From Candidatus Rokuibacteriota bacterium (lineage in GTDB: Bacteria; Methylomirabilota; Methylomirabilia; Rokubacteriales; CSP1-6): 64,000 nt of DNA. The number at the start of each line of letters is the position of its first letter. The stretch's first letter is position 1. The position numbers and the translations under genes are program-made. This document shows, piece by piece, positions 36,879 to 47,176 of this stretch. A model generated the notes under the pieces. The model worked only from the letters and a program-made list of their open reading frames with translations, searched no databases and was not told the DNA's origin. The stretch spans positions 1 through 64,000 of the forward strand of contig JAUSJX010000048.1 of NCBI GenBank assembly GCA_030647435.1, written 5' to 3'.

Positions 36879-38243
36879 ATGACGACTGAGAAGCGCGAGG
36901 ACGGGGCGGCGAACAGCCGGCAGGTGGACCGCCGGACCTTCATCAAAACGACGGGCGTGGCGGTGGGAGCCGCCGCCGGCATCGAGGGGATCCTGGCCGC
37001 GCGCCGCGCGCCGGCCTTCGCCCAGGGGACGAAGCTCCACATCGTCCGATGGAACGACTTCATCCCCGAGGCCGACGCGTGGTTGAAGAAGGAGGGCATG
37101 CCGGAGGCCTCCAAGGCCCTCGGCGCCGAGGTCACGCTCGAGACGATCGGGTACAACGACCTGCAGCCGCGCATCACCGCGGCCGTCCAGTCGGGCGCGG
37201 GCGCCGACATCTTCATGCTCTACTACAATTGGGCCCATCTCTACGCGAACTCGCTGGTCGACGTGAGCGACGTAGCCAACGCCGTGGCCAAGGATCAGGG
37301 CGGCTTCTACGACGTGTTCAATGCCGCCGCGAATGTGAAGGGCAAGTGGCTCGGCATGCCCCACTCCATCGTCGGCAACGCCATCGCCTACCGGAAGTCG
37401 TGGTTCAAGGAGATCGGCTTCAACGAATTCCCTAAGACCTGGGACGAGTTGCGCAAGGCCACGGCCGAGCTGAAGAAGAAGGGCAAGCCGTACGGGCAAA
37501 CCCTCGGCCACACCTTCGGGGACGCCCCCACCTGGGCCTACCCGCTCCTGTGGTCGTTCGGCGGAGCCGAGACCGACAAGACCGGCAAAAAGGTGGCCAT
37601 CAACTCCAAGGGGGCCCTCGACTCCGTCAAGTACATGACGGCGCTGTGGAAGGAAGGCTGCGACGAGGGCGGGCTCGCCTGGGACGACTCCAACAACAAC
37701 CGGGCCTTCCATGCCAACGAGATCTGCGCCACGCTGAACGGCGCCTCCATCTACATCGTGGCCAAACGCCAGCAGGACAAGCTCAAGGACGAGAAGGGTG
37801 AGCCGCTGTGGCGCGACATCGACCACGCGCTCTTCCCCCTCAAGGGGGCGGTGGGGCAGTACCCATTGTACTTCAGCAATGCCCACGGCATCATGAAGTA
37901 CTCGAAGAACCCGAAGCTCGCCAAGGATCTCCTCCGGTGGATGCACAAGAAGGAGAACTACGAGAAGTGGTTCCAGATCTGTGAGGGGTACAGCGTGGCG
38001 GCCACCAAGGAGTGGGAGAAGAATCCCATGTGGGGCAAGATCGACAAGCCGCTCCAGATGTTTCGCACGGCCGCCCGCGACACGCGCATCTTCGGTTACG
38101 CGGGTCCTGCCAGCGCCAACTCTACGGAGGCCTATTCCAAGTACATCATCGTGGACATGTACGCCAAGGCCGTCCAGGGCATGAAGGCCGAGGACGCCGT
38201 CAAGTGGGCCGAAGGCGAGCTCAAGAAGATCTACGAAGGGTAA
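36879..38243 (+). CDS. Carbohydrate ABC extracellular solute-binding protein, Tat-exported
   Basis: 454 residues, family 1 binding protein. Tat signal: QVDRRTFIKTTGVAVG, cleavage after PAFAQ. The mature N terminus is LHIVRWNDFIPEADAWL, then the lobe with GADIFMLYYNWAHLYANSLVDVSD and FKEIGFNEFPKTWDELRKA. Likely ligands are sugars, polyols or sugar acids. It is followed by a strong hairpin, two permeases and an ATPase. Confidence 0.9.
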   Translation: MTTEKREDGAANSRQVDRRTFIKTTGVAVGAAAGIEGILAARRAPAFAQGTKLHIVRWNDFIPEADAWLKKEGMPEASKALGAEVTLETIGYNDLQPRITAAVQSGAGADIFMLYYNWAHLYANSLVDVSDVANAVAKDQGGFYDVFNAAANVKGKWLGMPHSIVGNAIAYRKSWFKEIGFNEFPKTWDELRKATAELKKKGKPYGQTLGHTFGDAPTWAYPLLWSFGGAETDKTGKKVAINSKGALDSVKYMTALWKEGCDEGGLAWDDSNNNRAFHANEICATLNGASIYIVAKRQQDKLKDEKGEPLWRDIDHALFPLKGAVGQYPLYFSNAHGIMKYSKNPKLAKDLLRWMHKKENYEKWFQICEGYSVAATKEWEKNPMWGKIDKPLQMFRTAARDTRIFGYAGPASANSTEAYSKYIIVDMYAKAVQGMKAEDAVKWAEGELKKIYEG

Positions 38244-38259
38244 TAAGCGTTCCGCACGG

Positions 38260-38295
38260 CGCCAGCCGCCGCGGTCAGCACTGCGGCGGCTGGCG
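38260..38295. promoter_or_regulatory. Intercistronic hairpin between binding protein and permease genes
   Basis: CGCCAGCCGCCGC, a 10-base loop and GCGGCGGCTGGCG form a perfect 13-bp stem located 16 bp after the binding protein stop. There is no U tract. The placement recalls the malE-malF REP hairpins that let the binding protein be made in excess. Confidence 0.7.
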
Positions 38296-38322
38296 AGCCA
38301 GGGACAGGGCGCGGCGACCGAC

Positions 38323-39291
38323 ATGAAGAAGCCTATTGCTGGGGGATCGGGGGGCGCGGCCGGAATCGCGGCCGCGCTGCCCCACGCCGGCGCATCGCGC
38401 CCCGGGCGGATGACGCGCTGGCTCGAGAGCGAGCGCCTCCTGGCGACACTCCTGCTGGCGCCGGCAATCCTCCTACTCGGGCTCTTCATCGCCTACCCGT
38501 TCGTGATCGGCGTGTGGCTGTCAATGTCAAACGTCAGCGTGGGCAATCCGGGCGAGTTCGTGGGAATCAAGAACTTCGTCAAGGCGTGGAACGACTCGAT
38601 CTTCCGGACCGCGTTCTGGAACACCGGCTTCTACACCTTCTGGGCGACGATCTTCAAGCTGGCGCTGGGCATGTGGGTGGCGCTCCTGCTCAACCGGCAC
38701 TTCCGCGGCAAGCGCATCGTGCGGGCCGCCATGCTCCTGCCCTTCATCGTGCCGACCGTGCTGAGCACGTTCGCCTGGCGCTGGATGTTCGACCCGACGT
38801 TCAGCGTGCTCAACTGGATGCTCTACCAGGGCGGCTTCATCACGACGAAGCTGCCCTTCCTCTCCGACGGCACCTACGGCATGTGGTGCGCGATCGTGGT
38901 CAACACCTGGCGCGGCATGCCGTTCTTCGCCATCACGCTGCTGGCGGGGCTGCAGACCATCAGCCCCGACCTCCACGAGGCCGCCTCGCTCGACGGGGCC
39001 AACGGCTGGCACCGGTTCTGGCACGTGACCTGGCCGCTCCTCAAGCCCGTGACCGTGGTCGTCGTGGTGTTCTCGATCATCCAGACCTTCTCCGACTTCC
39101 AGTTGATCTACGTCCTGACGGGCGGCGGCCCGGCCAACGCCACGCACCTCCTGGCGACGTACGCCTACCAGATCGGTATCGCCACGGGGCTCCTGGGCGA
39201 GGGCGCCGCGATCTCGCTCTTCATGCTCCCCGTCCTCTTCATCGTCGTCTGGCTCCAGCTCCGCTATCTCCGCCGCCTCGAAGGCGCCTAG
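38323..39291 (+). CDS. Carbohydrate ABC permease, MalF/UgpA type
   Basis: 322 residues, ATG start. A disordered Gly/Ala-rich N terminus of about 35 residues precedes the first membrane helix (LLATLLLAPAILLLGLF). The EAA loop is EAASLDGANGWHRFWHVTWP near residue 223, followed by VLTGGGPANATHLLATYAY, diagnostic of the MalF-like group. Six membrane helices are seen. Works with the next permease and the ATPase at 40405. Start could alternatively be the ATG of MTRWLESERL. Confidence 0.9.
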   Translation: MKKPIAGGSGGAAGIAAALPHAGASRPGRMTRWLESERLLATLLLAPAILLLGLFIAYPFVIGVWLSMSNVSVGNPGEFVGIKNFVKAWNDSIFRTAFWNTGFYTFWATIFKLALGMWVALLLNRHFRGKRIVRAAMLLPFIVPTVLSTFAWRWMFDPTFSVLNWMLYQGGFITTKLPFLSDGTYGMWCAIVVNTWRGMPFFAITLLAGLQTISPDLHEAASLDGANGWHRFWHVTWPLLKPVTVVVVVFSIIQTFSDFQLIYVLTGGGPANATHLLATYAYQIGIATGLLGEGAAISLFMLPVLFIVVWLQLRYLRRLEGA

Positions 39292-39447
39292 AGTGTCTCG
39301 AATGGCCACCCGGGAAGAACAGACGGGCAAGCGGGCTCTTCGCCATGCGGCCCGGTGGGGGGGCCCGGGATTGCCTTGTGAGGCGCAACCGCAGGCGAGC
39401 CGAGCCAACCCTCAGCGGGAGCGGCGGGCGCTCCCCCCCGGAACATA

Positions 39448-40299
39448 ATGGTCATCGAAAAGAAGTGGAAGCGGTGGGTGTACTTCTACATTCCGCTCAC
39501 GGTATTCGTGATCGGGACGCTCTTCCCCTTCTACTGGATGCTGATCACCGCCATCCGCCCGGACTCGGAGCTCTACCGATCCTGGCGCGCAGTCAACAAC
39601 GCGCCCTTCTGGACGCTGCACCCGACGCTCGAACACTTCCAGGACCTCTTCGCCAAGACCAACTTCCCGCACTGGCTCTGGAACACCTTCTTCATCGCCT
39701 GCGCGTCCACCGCTATCTCGCTCTTCTGCGGGCTCCTGGCCGGCTACGCGCTCGCGCGCCTCAAGTTCCCGCTGGCCGGCACGATCGGCACCTCCATCTT
39801 CGTCACCTACCTCGTGCCGCCGACGCTCCTCTTCATCCCGCTGGCGAACATCATCCGCGCCTTCCAGCTCGGCGACACGCCGTGGGCGCTCATCCTGACC
39901 TACCCGACCTTCCTGATCCCGTTCAGCACCTGGCTCCTGATGGGCTACTTCAAGACCATCCCGAAGGAGCTGGAGGAGTGCGCGCGCATCGACGGCGCGA
40001 CGCGCTTCGGGGCCATGATCTGGATCATCTTCCCGATCGCCATCCCCGGCATCCTCTCGGCGGGCATCTTCGCCTTCACGCTGTCGTGGAACGAGTTCAT
40101 CTACGCCCTCGTCTTCCTCTCCTCGCCCGAGAAAAAGACGGTTCCGGTCGGCGTGGTCTCGGAGCTGATCCGCGGTGACATCTACTTCTGGGGCCAGCTC
40201 ATGGCGGGGGCGCTGCTGGGCTCGATCCCAGTCGCGGTCGTCTACTCCTTCTTCGTCGAGTACTACGTGACGGGCCTGACCGGCTCCGTCAAGGGGTAG
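39448..40299 (+). CDS. Carbohydrate ABC permease, MalG/UgpE type
   Basis: 283 residues, 156 bp after the MalF-type gene; the gap contains no gene or clear structure. Features: YIPLTVFVIGTLFPFYWMLI first helix, FIACASTAISLFCGLLAGYALARLKF, EAA loop LEECARIDGATRFGAMIWII, and the C-terminal TGLTGSVKG tail shared with the paralogous permease ending at 46281. Inner membrane. Confidence 0.9.
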   Translation: MVIEKKWKRWVYFYIPLTVFVIGTLFPFYWMLITAIRPDSELYRSWRAVNNAPFWTLHPTLEHFQDLFAKTNFPHWLWNTFFIACASTAISLFCGLLAGYALARLKFPLAGTIGTSIFVTYLVPPTLLFIPLANIIRAFQLGDTPWALILTYPTFLIPFSTWLLMGYFKTIPKELEECARIDGATRFGAMIWIIFPIAIPGILSAGIFAFTLSWNEFIYALVFLSSPEKKTVPVGVVSELIRGDIYFWGQLMAGALLGSIPVAVVYSFFVEYYVTGLTGSVKG

Positions 40300-40404
40300 G
40301 CCGGGGCGGATACCAAGCGCCGTCCGGTTGTGCTAGTATCCCTCGCGCGGGGGCCTTGGCCTCCGGCGCGGGTGTCCGACTCCCAAGAATGAAAGAGGTC
40401 GCCC

Positions 40405-41499
<1,095 letters not shown>

Positions 41500-41509
41500 C
41501 CGCCCGCCC

Positions 41510-42691
41510 GTGACGAGCCTCACCGAGCGCGCCCTCCAGGGCGCGCTCCTGTTTTGCCTCGCCGCCGCCGGGGCTGCTCCCGCGCGCGCGGCGGAGCCCA
41601 TCGTGATCGGAGAGATCAACCCGCTCACGGGCGCTCTCGCGCTCCAGGGCACCACCGTGCACCAGGGCATCGTGCTGGCGATCGAGGAGCAGAACGCGCG
41701 CGGCGGCATCGCGGGGCGAAACCTGCTCCTCCTTTCCCGTGACGACGAGGGCCGCCCCGAGCGCGCGATCGGCGCCGCCGAGGAGCTGGCCGGGCGCAGC
41801 CAGGCGGTGGCCCTGATCGGCGGCTACGTCGACAGCCTCGTCGGGCCCATCGCCGAAGTGGCCGACCGGGCGCGCGTGCCCTATCTCGCCACGGCCTCGC
41901 TCGACGAGCGACTGACCGGGCGCGGCAACCGCTACTTCTTCCGCATCTCGAGCCTGGCCGGCTATGTCCGCCCCATGACGGGCTTCGTGGAATCCGGGCT
42001 CGGGGCCCGCCGCGTCGCCGTGTTGTACTCGCCGACCCCGGGTGCAACCCAGCTCGCGCGGCGCCAGCGCGAAATCTTCGAGCGGGCGGGCGTCCGCGTC
42101 CTGGTCTACGAGCCGCTGGCCGCGGGGCTCTCGGACTTCACGCCGCTCCTGGCCCGCGTCAGAGACCAGGGCGCCGACGTGCTCATCTCGAACACCTTCT
42201 TCGCCGACCACCTGGTCCTCGTGCGCCAGATGGCTCAGGGGGGAGTCAAGCTCCGCGCTTTTCTCGGCGCCTTCGGGATGGAGTTCCCCGACGTGATCCG
42301 GAGCCTGGGGCCCGCAGCCGAAGGGCTCTACGGCACCACCGCCTGGCAGCCCGGCATCGCCGCGCCCGGACAAGAAGCTGACTCCCAAGCCTTCGTGGAG
42401 GCGTTCACGAAGCGCTTTGGAGTCCAGGCGGTGCCGCTCGCCATGCATGGTTACGCGGCGGCGCGGGCCCTGCTCGCTGCGTTGGAGGCCGCCGCCCGGA
42501 GCGGGCGCCCGCTCACGGGCCCCGGGCTTCGCGACGCCCTGGCCGCGGCCGACGTCATGACGCCCATGGGACGCGTGCGCTTCGACGAGCGCGGCGACCC
42601 CGTCTCCTACGAGCGCGTCATCCTCCAGATCCAGGACGGCCGGCACGTCGTGGTCTGGCCGCAGGAGCGCGCGCAAGCCGCGGCACGGTGA
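41510..42691 (+). CDS. LivJ-type ABC substrate-binding protein
   Basis: 393 residues from a GTG 10 bp after the ATPase stop. The signal peptide runs to PARAAEP. Mature start PIVIGEINPLTGALALQG, then IVLAIEEQNARGGIAGRNL and LSRDDEGRPERAIGAAEEL. The typical middle motif VAVLYSPTPGATQLARRQRE is present. It is the first of the second Liv-like set, whose permeases and ATPases occur at 46298-49550, beyond an inserted carbohydrate importer. Ligand unknown. Confidence 0.88.
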   Translation: MTSLTERALQGALLFCLAAAGAAPARAAEPIVIGEINPLTGALALQGTTVHQGIVLAIEEQNARGGIAGRNLLLLSRDDEGRPERAIGAAEELAGRSQAVALIGGYVDSLVGPIAEVADRARVPYLATASLDERLTGRGNRYFFRISSLAGYVRPMTGFVESGLGARRVAVLYSPTPGATQLARRQREIFERAGVRVLVYEPLAAGLSDFTPLLARVRDQGADVLISNTFFADHLVLVRQMAQGGVKLRAFLGAFGMEFPDVIRSLGPAAEGLYGTTAWQPGIAAPGQEADSQAFVEAFTKRFGVQAVPLAMHGYAAARALLAALEAAARSGRPLTGPGLRDALAAADVMTPMGRVRFDERGDPVSYERVILQIQDGRHVVVWPQERAQAAAR

Positions 42692-43014
42692 GCATGGGCG
42701 GGGAGTCGCGGACCGGTTTCGTGCGAGTGGACGGGTGCGATCTCTGCCGGGCGGCCCGCCTGACCCCCTGGTACCACGAGGACGAGATCTGCTGGATCGC
42801 CGAGTGCGAGCTCTGCGCGGTGCCCATGGTGGTCTGGCGCCACCACGGCACGGAGCCGCCCGACGGGCACGTAGTGCACATGCACCAACGCCTGCGGGAG
42901 GTCGCCGCAACGGAGCTGGGAGCGTTCTACCTGGACGGCCACATGCGGAACATCCCCGACCACTGGCACGCCCACGCGCGCCCGACGGGGGGCTTCTTCG
43001 GCCGAGGCCGGTGA
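42688..43014 (+). CDS. Small Cys/His-rich hypothetical protein
   Basis: 108 residues (GTG at 42688 overlapping the previous stop; ATG two codons later is also possible). Unrecognised. Two CxxC pairs (CDLC near residue 17, CELC near 40) and a His-rich tail (HVVHMHQRLRE, IPDHWHAHARP) suggest a metal-binding site, such as a zinc ribbon or a HIT-like relic. No signal peptide. Located between a LivJ-type gene and a new promoter. Confidence 0.6.
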   Translation: MSMGGESRTGFVRVDGCDLCRAARLTPWYHEDEICWIAECELCAVPMVVWRHHGTEPPDGHVVHMHQRLREVAATELGAFYLDGHMRNIPDHWHAHARPTGGFFGRGR

Positions 43015-43044
43015 CGGCGGCGGCGGCGGTGAGGCACGTGACCC

Positions 43045-43073
43045 TTGACAATGTCCCCGGGTGACGGTACAAA
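43045..43073 (+). promoter_or_regulatory. Sigma-70-like promoter before second carbohydrate importer
   Basis: TTGACA at 43045-43050, spacer of exactly 17 bases, TACAAA at 43068-43073. It leaves a leader of about 90 bases to the ATG at 43171. It falls in a 156-bp non-coding gap, which supports it as a real start of transcription. Confidence 0.6.
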
Positions 43074-43170
43074 AACTCACCATTTGACCTATCTCGAGGG
43101 GGTGAGAGACGCTACCGGCTTGGTTCTCGCGTTGTCGACCCGATCTCCCACTGCCACAGGGAGGCCTTGG

Positions 43171-44481
43171 ATGAAGAAGCCCGATCGACGTGTCCCGACC
43201 CGACGCCAGTTCCTCGCTACGACCGCCGGCGCGACCGCCGGGATGGCCTCCTGGCTCGCCCTCGGCAAGGCTCCCGCCTTCGCCCAGAAGCGCGAGCTGA
43301 CCTTCCTCTCCTGGAACCACTTCGTCCCGGCCTCGGACGACGAGCTCCGCAAGCAGGCGGAGGCCTTCGGCAAGGTCGCCAACTGCACGGTGCGCGTGGA
43401 CACCATGGCGCATCTGCAGATGCCGGCCAAGGTGGCGGCCGAGGCCCAGTCCCAGTCCGGCCACGACATGTACAGGACGGCGGGCGCCGACCCGTTCCTC
43501 TACGAGAATCTCCTCCTCAGCGTGGACGACGTGGTCGAGAAGGTCGGCAAGCAGGGCGGGGGCTGGTACAGCTTCTCGGCCGAGAGCAGCCAGACCAAGT
43601 CCGGCTGGAAGAGCATCCCCTGGTTCTGGATCTCCTTCCCCGGCACGTACAACCAGGCCCACTTCAAGAAGGCCGGCTTCGAGGGCCCGCCGAAGACGTG
43701 GGATGAGCTGCTGAAGATGGGCAAGGTGCTCAAGAAGCAGGGCAACCCGGTCGGCCTCCCCATCAGCCACTGCTCGGACGCGCACTCGACGTACTGGTCG
43801 GTGGCGTGGTCCTTCGGCGCCAAGGTGCTGGAGGCGGACGGCAAGACGCCCGGCATCAGCTCCGACAAGACCGCGCAGGTCATCGAGTGGTACAAGGAGC
43901 TCTACAAGGACGCGATGGAGCCCGAGGTGCTGTCCTGGGACGACGCCGGCAACAACCGCTTCATGCTCTCCGGCAAGGGCTCCTGGATCCACAACCCGGT
44001 CAGCCCGTACAACGCCGCGCTCGCCAACAAGCAGCCCATCGCCGACGACATCAACCACCACAACAGCCTGGCCGGGTCGGCGGGAAGGCACTCGGCGCCG
44101 CCCATCCTGAGCCTCGGCATCTGGAAGTTCTCGAAGAACCAGGAGCTCGCCAAGGAGTTCGTCGCGTACCTCTTCCAGAAGCAGAACTACGACGCCTGGA
44201 TCGTGGCGTCGAACGCCTTCAACCACCCGCCGCTCAAGAACCTCGCCGACCACCCGATCTGGGCGCGGAACCCGAAGTTCGCCATGCTGCCCAAGGAGGC
44301 CGAGTACGCGCACCCGCGCGGCTGGCCGGCCAAGCCGAGCGACACCGTGCAGCGCATCGACGACAACTACATCATGACCGACATGGTCGCCAAGGCCATC
44401 AACGGCATGCCGACCAAGCGCGCCATGGATTGGGCCCAGGAGCAGGTCGCGCTCGCCGTCAAGGGACAGCTGAAGGGGTAG
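43171..44481 (+). CDS. Carbohydrate ABC extracellular solute-binding protein, Tat-exported (second set)
   Basis: 436 residues from the ATG at 43171, with GGGAGG 7-8 bases upstream; a longer frame to 43045 would overlap the promoter. Tat signal VPTRRQFLATTAG, end of signal PAFAQ. Mature part LTFLSWNHFVPASDDELRKQ, then HDMYRTAGADPFLYENLLLSVDD and FKKAGFEGPPKTWDELLKM. It is clearly related to the binding protein at 36879 in layout but distant in sequence. Confidence 0.9.
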   Translation: MKKPDRRVPTRRQFLATTAGATAGMASWLALGKAPAFAQKRELTFLSWNHFVPASDDELRKQAEAFGKVANCTVRVDTMAHLQMPAKVAAEAQSQSGHDMYRTAGADPFLYENLLLSVDDVVEKVGKQGGGWYSFSAESSQTKSGWKSIPWFWISFPGTYNQAHFKKAGFEGPPKTWDELLKMGKVLKKQGNPVGLPISHCSDAHSTYWSVAWSFGAKVLEADGKTPGISSDKTAQVIEWYKELYKDAMEPEVLSWDDAGNNRFMLSGKGSWIHNPVSPYNAALANKQPIADDINHHNSLAGSAGRHSAPPILSLGIWKFSKNQELAKEFVAYLFQKQNYDAWIVASNAFNHPPLKNLADHPIWARNPKFAMLPKEAEYAHPRGWPAKPSDTVQRIDDNYIMTDMVAKAINGMPTKRAMDWAQEQVALAVKGQLKG

Positions 44482-44482
44482 G

Positions 44483-45421
44483 ATGGCTGTCGGTCCCCGC
44501 GTCCTCGAGGCGGCCGGGTTCCCGCGTCCCGGCCGCCTCTCCCGTCTCCGCGAGTGGTGGGAGCAGGAGCACGTCTTCGGCTACGGCCTCATCGTGCCGG
44601 CGATCGTCCTGCTCGTCACCCTCGTCGCCTTCCCGTTCGGGATGGCGATCTGGTTCAGCCTCTCGGACTACTGGGTCGGGTCGCCCGGCGGCTTCGTGGG
44701 CCTCACGAACTACCGGGACATCCTCGGCAACGAGACCTTCCGTCAGACCGTCCAGAACTCCTTCGTCTTCACCGGCATCGCGGTCAGCCTCAAGATGGTC
44801 CTCGGCATCTGGCTCGCGATGCTCCTGGCCCGCAACCTCAAGTTCAAGCGCGTGATTCGCGGGATCGTTCTCCTGCCTTTCGTCATCCCGACAGCGCTCT
44901 CGACGCTGGCGTGGCTGTGGATGTTCGACTCGCTCTACAGCGTCGTCAACTGGACCGCGATCCGGCTGCATCTCATCAACGCGCCGGGGCCCAACTGGCT
45001 CGGGCAGTCCACGTACGCCATGGCGGCCGTGATCACCGTCAACGTCTGGCGGGGGCTGCCCTTCTTCGCCATCACGGTGCTGGCGGGCCTGATGGCCGTG
45101 CCCCGCGAGTACATGGAAGCCGCCGAGGTGGACGGCGCGACCTCCTGGGACCGCTTCTGGCACGTGACGTTGCCGCTCATCAAGCCGGTGCTCGCCGTGG
45201 TCATCCTCTTCTCGACGATCTTCACCTTCGGCGACTTCAACATCGTCCAGGTGCTGACGCGCGGCGGCCCGATCAACACGACCCACCTCTTCGCCACCCT
45301 CGCGTACCAGGTGGGCCTCCAGGGCGGGAATCTCGGACAGGGCGCGGCCATCTCCCTCTTCATCTTCCCGCTCCTGGCGCTGGTGGTCTTCTTCCAGCTC
45401 CAGTACGTTCGGAAGGAATAG
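44483..45421 (+). CDS. Carbohydrate ABC permease, MalF/UgpA type (second set)
   Basis: 312 residues, 1 bp after the binding protein stop. Six membrane helices: first FGYGLIVPAIVLLVTLVAF, then FVGLTNYRDILG periplasmic stretch. EAA loop EAAEVDGATSWDRFWHVTLP near residue 213, then VLTRGGPINTTHLFATLAY. Paralogous to 38323-39291. Confidence 0.92.
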   Translation: MAVGPRVLEAAGFPRPGRLSRLREWWEQEHVFGYGLIVPAIVLLVTLVAFPFGMAIWFSLSDYWVGSPGGFVGLTNYRDILGNETFRQTVQNSFVFTGIAVSLKMVLGIWLAMLLARNLKFKRVIRGIVLLPFVIPTALSTLAWLWMFDSLYSVVNWTAIRLHLINAPGPNWLGQSTYAMAAVITVNVWRGLPFFAITVLAGLMAVPREYMEAAEVDGATSWDRFWHVTLPLIKPVLAVVILFSTIFTFGDFNIVQVLTRGGPINTTHLFATLAYQVGLQGGNLGQGAAISLFIFPLLALVVFFQLQYVRKE

Positions 45422-45423
45422 CC

Positions 45424-46281
45424 ATGGCCTTCGCGAGGAGCCGTGGCGCCCGCATCCGCTCGAACGCGTTCGCGTACGCGAACCTGACGCCCTACATCTT
45501 CTTCGTGCTGTTTCCGTTCTATTTCATGGCGGTGACGTCGTTCAAGTCGAACGCCGAGCTGTACAACCTCAAGTCCATCCCCTTCTGGATCCAGACCGGG
45601 GTGATCACGGAGCACTACACCTTCCTCTTCGCGAAGACCGAATTCGTGACCTGGATGAAGAACAGCCTGCTGGTCGCAGTCGTGGCGACGACGGTCTCCG
45701 TGGTCATCTCGATCCTGGCAGGCTACAGCCTGGCCCGTTTGCAGTTTCGCGGCGCGGCCTCCTTCGGCACCGCCATCTTCATCTCGTACCTCGTCCCGCC
45801 CACGCTCCTCTTCCTGCCGCTCTCACAGGTCGTGGTCTGGCTCGGCCTCGCCGACTCGATCACGGCGCTCATGGTCACCTACCCGACCTTCCTCGTGCCC
45901 TTCTGCACGTGGCTCCTCATGGGCTACTTCCGCACCATCCCGCGGGAGGTCGAAGAGTGCGCGCTCGTGGACGGTGCCACGCGCATGCAGACGCTCTGGA
46001 GGATCGTGCTGCCGATGGCCCTGCCGGGGATCATCTGCGCCGTGCTCTTCAGCTTCACGCTTTGTTGGAACGAATTCACCTACGCGCTGACCTTCATCTC
46101 ACAGTCGGCGAACAAGACGGCCGTGGTCGGCGTCACGTCGGACCTGATCCGCGGCGACATCTACTTTTGGGGCTCGCTCATGGCGGGGGCGCTGCTCGCG
46201 AGCATCCCCATCGTGATCGTCTACGTGCTCTTCCTCGACTACTACGTCTCCGGGCTCACGGCCGGCGCCGTGAAGGGGTAG
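45424..46281 (+). CDS. Carbohydrate ABC permease, MalG/UgpE type (second set)
   Basis: 285 residues from the ATG at 45424, 2 bp after the previous stop. Features: LTPYIFFVLFPFYFMAVTSF, VVISILAGYSLARLQF, EAA loop VEECALVDGATRMQTLWRIV, end VSGLTAGAVKG. Paralogous to 39448-40299. No ATPase gene follows; the MalK-type protein at 40405 is the obvious candidate partner. Confidence 0.92.
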   Translation: MAFARSRGARIRSNAFAYANLTPYIFFVLFPFYFMAVTSFKSNAELYNLKSIPFWIQTGVITEHYTFLFAKTEFVTWMKNSLLVAVVATTVSVVISILAGYSLARLQFRGAASFGTAIFISYLVPPTLLFLPLSQVVVWLGLADSITALMVTYPTFLVPFCTWLLMGYFRTIPREVEECALVDGATRMQTLWRIVLPMALPGIICAVLFSFTLCWNEFTYALTFISQSANKTAVVGVTSDLIRGDIYFWGSLMAGALLASIPIVIVYVLFLDYYVSGLTAGAVKG

Positions 46282-46297
46282 AGCGCCCGTCCTGTCG

Positions 46298-47176
46298 TTG
46301 TCGTCCTTCCTCCAGGCCGTGGTCTCCGGCGCGCTCCTCGGCTGCTTCTACGCGCTCGTGGCGTCGGGCTTCGCGCTCACGCTGGGAGTCACGCGCGCGC
46401 TGAACCTGGCCCACGGCGAGATGATCGTCGTGGGCGGCTATCTCGGCAACTGGCTCTGGGCGGGCTCCGCGCTCGGTCCCCTCTGGCTCATGCCCGTGGC
46501 CGCGGCGGCGCTCCTGCCGCTGGGCTGGGGCATCCACGCGCTGCTCCGCAGGCTGCCCGAGCCCCGGGAGCTCACGAGCCTGACGGCGGGCTTCGGCGTG
46601 GCGCTCCTGCTCCAGGACGGGATGCGCGCGCTCTGGGGAAGCGACTACCGGCTGATCGCCGACTCTCCGTTGACCGCGAGCCTCCATCTCGGCCCCGTCA
46701 CTCTGAACCGGGGCCGTCTCGCGGCCGCCTCGGCGGCGCTGGCGGTCATTGCCCTGCTCTGGGTGGCCCTCACGCGCACGCGCTGGGGCCGCGCCGCGCG
46801 GGCGACCGCCCTCGACGCGGAATCGGCCGCGCTGCTCGGTATCAACACCGACTTCGCCGCGCTCACGACCCTGCTGCTGTCGTCCGCCCTCGCGGGCGCC
46901 TCGGGCGTGCTCTTCGCCACGCTCCACTACGTCCACCCGGCGGCCGGCGGACCCCTCGTCATGGTCAGCATCGTGCTGGCGCTCTGGGCCGGCATCGGGC
47001 GAATTCCGAACCTGCTGGCGGCGGGAATCGCGCTCGGGCTCGTCGAGACGCTCGGCGTCGCGTGGGCGGGTCCCGGCTGGCGCGAGACCCTGGTGGCGGC
47101 TGTGCTGCTCCTCTCGCTGATGGCCCGCGGCGGCAGCCTCGCCTGCGGGATGACGGCCGGCGGCCGCCCACGATGA
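46298..47176 (+). CDS. livH: Branched-chain-type ABC permease, LivH
   Basis: 292 residues, TTG start. LivH hallmarks: GALLGCFYALVASGFALTLGV, TRALNLAHGEMIVVGGYLG, and RAARATALDAESAALLGIN in the cytoplasmic coupling region. The second half is somewhat degenerate against consensus (SIVLALWAGIGRIPNLLAAG where GGMGSxxGA is usual). Eight membrane segments. Stop overlaps LivM start (ATGA). Confidence 0.88.
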   Translation: MSSFLQAVVSGALLGCFYALVASGFALTLGVTRALNLAHGEMIVVGGYLGNWLWAGSALGPLWLMPVAAAALLPLGWGIHALLRRLPEPRELTSLTAGFGVALLLQDGMRALWGSDYRLIADSPLTASLHLGPVTLNRGRLAAASAALAVIALLWVALTRTRWGRAARATALDAESAALLGINTDFAALTTLLLSSALAGASGVLFATLHYVHPAAGGPLVMVSIVLALWAGIGRIPNLLAAGIALGLVETLGVAWAGPGWRETLVAAVLLLSLMARGGSLACGMTAGGRPR

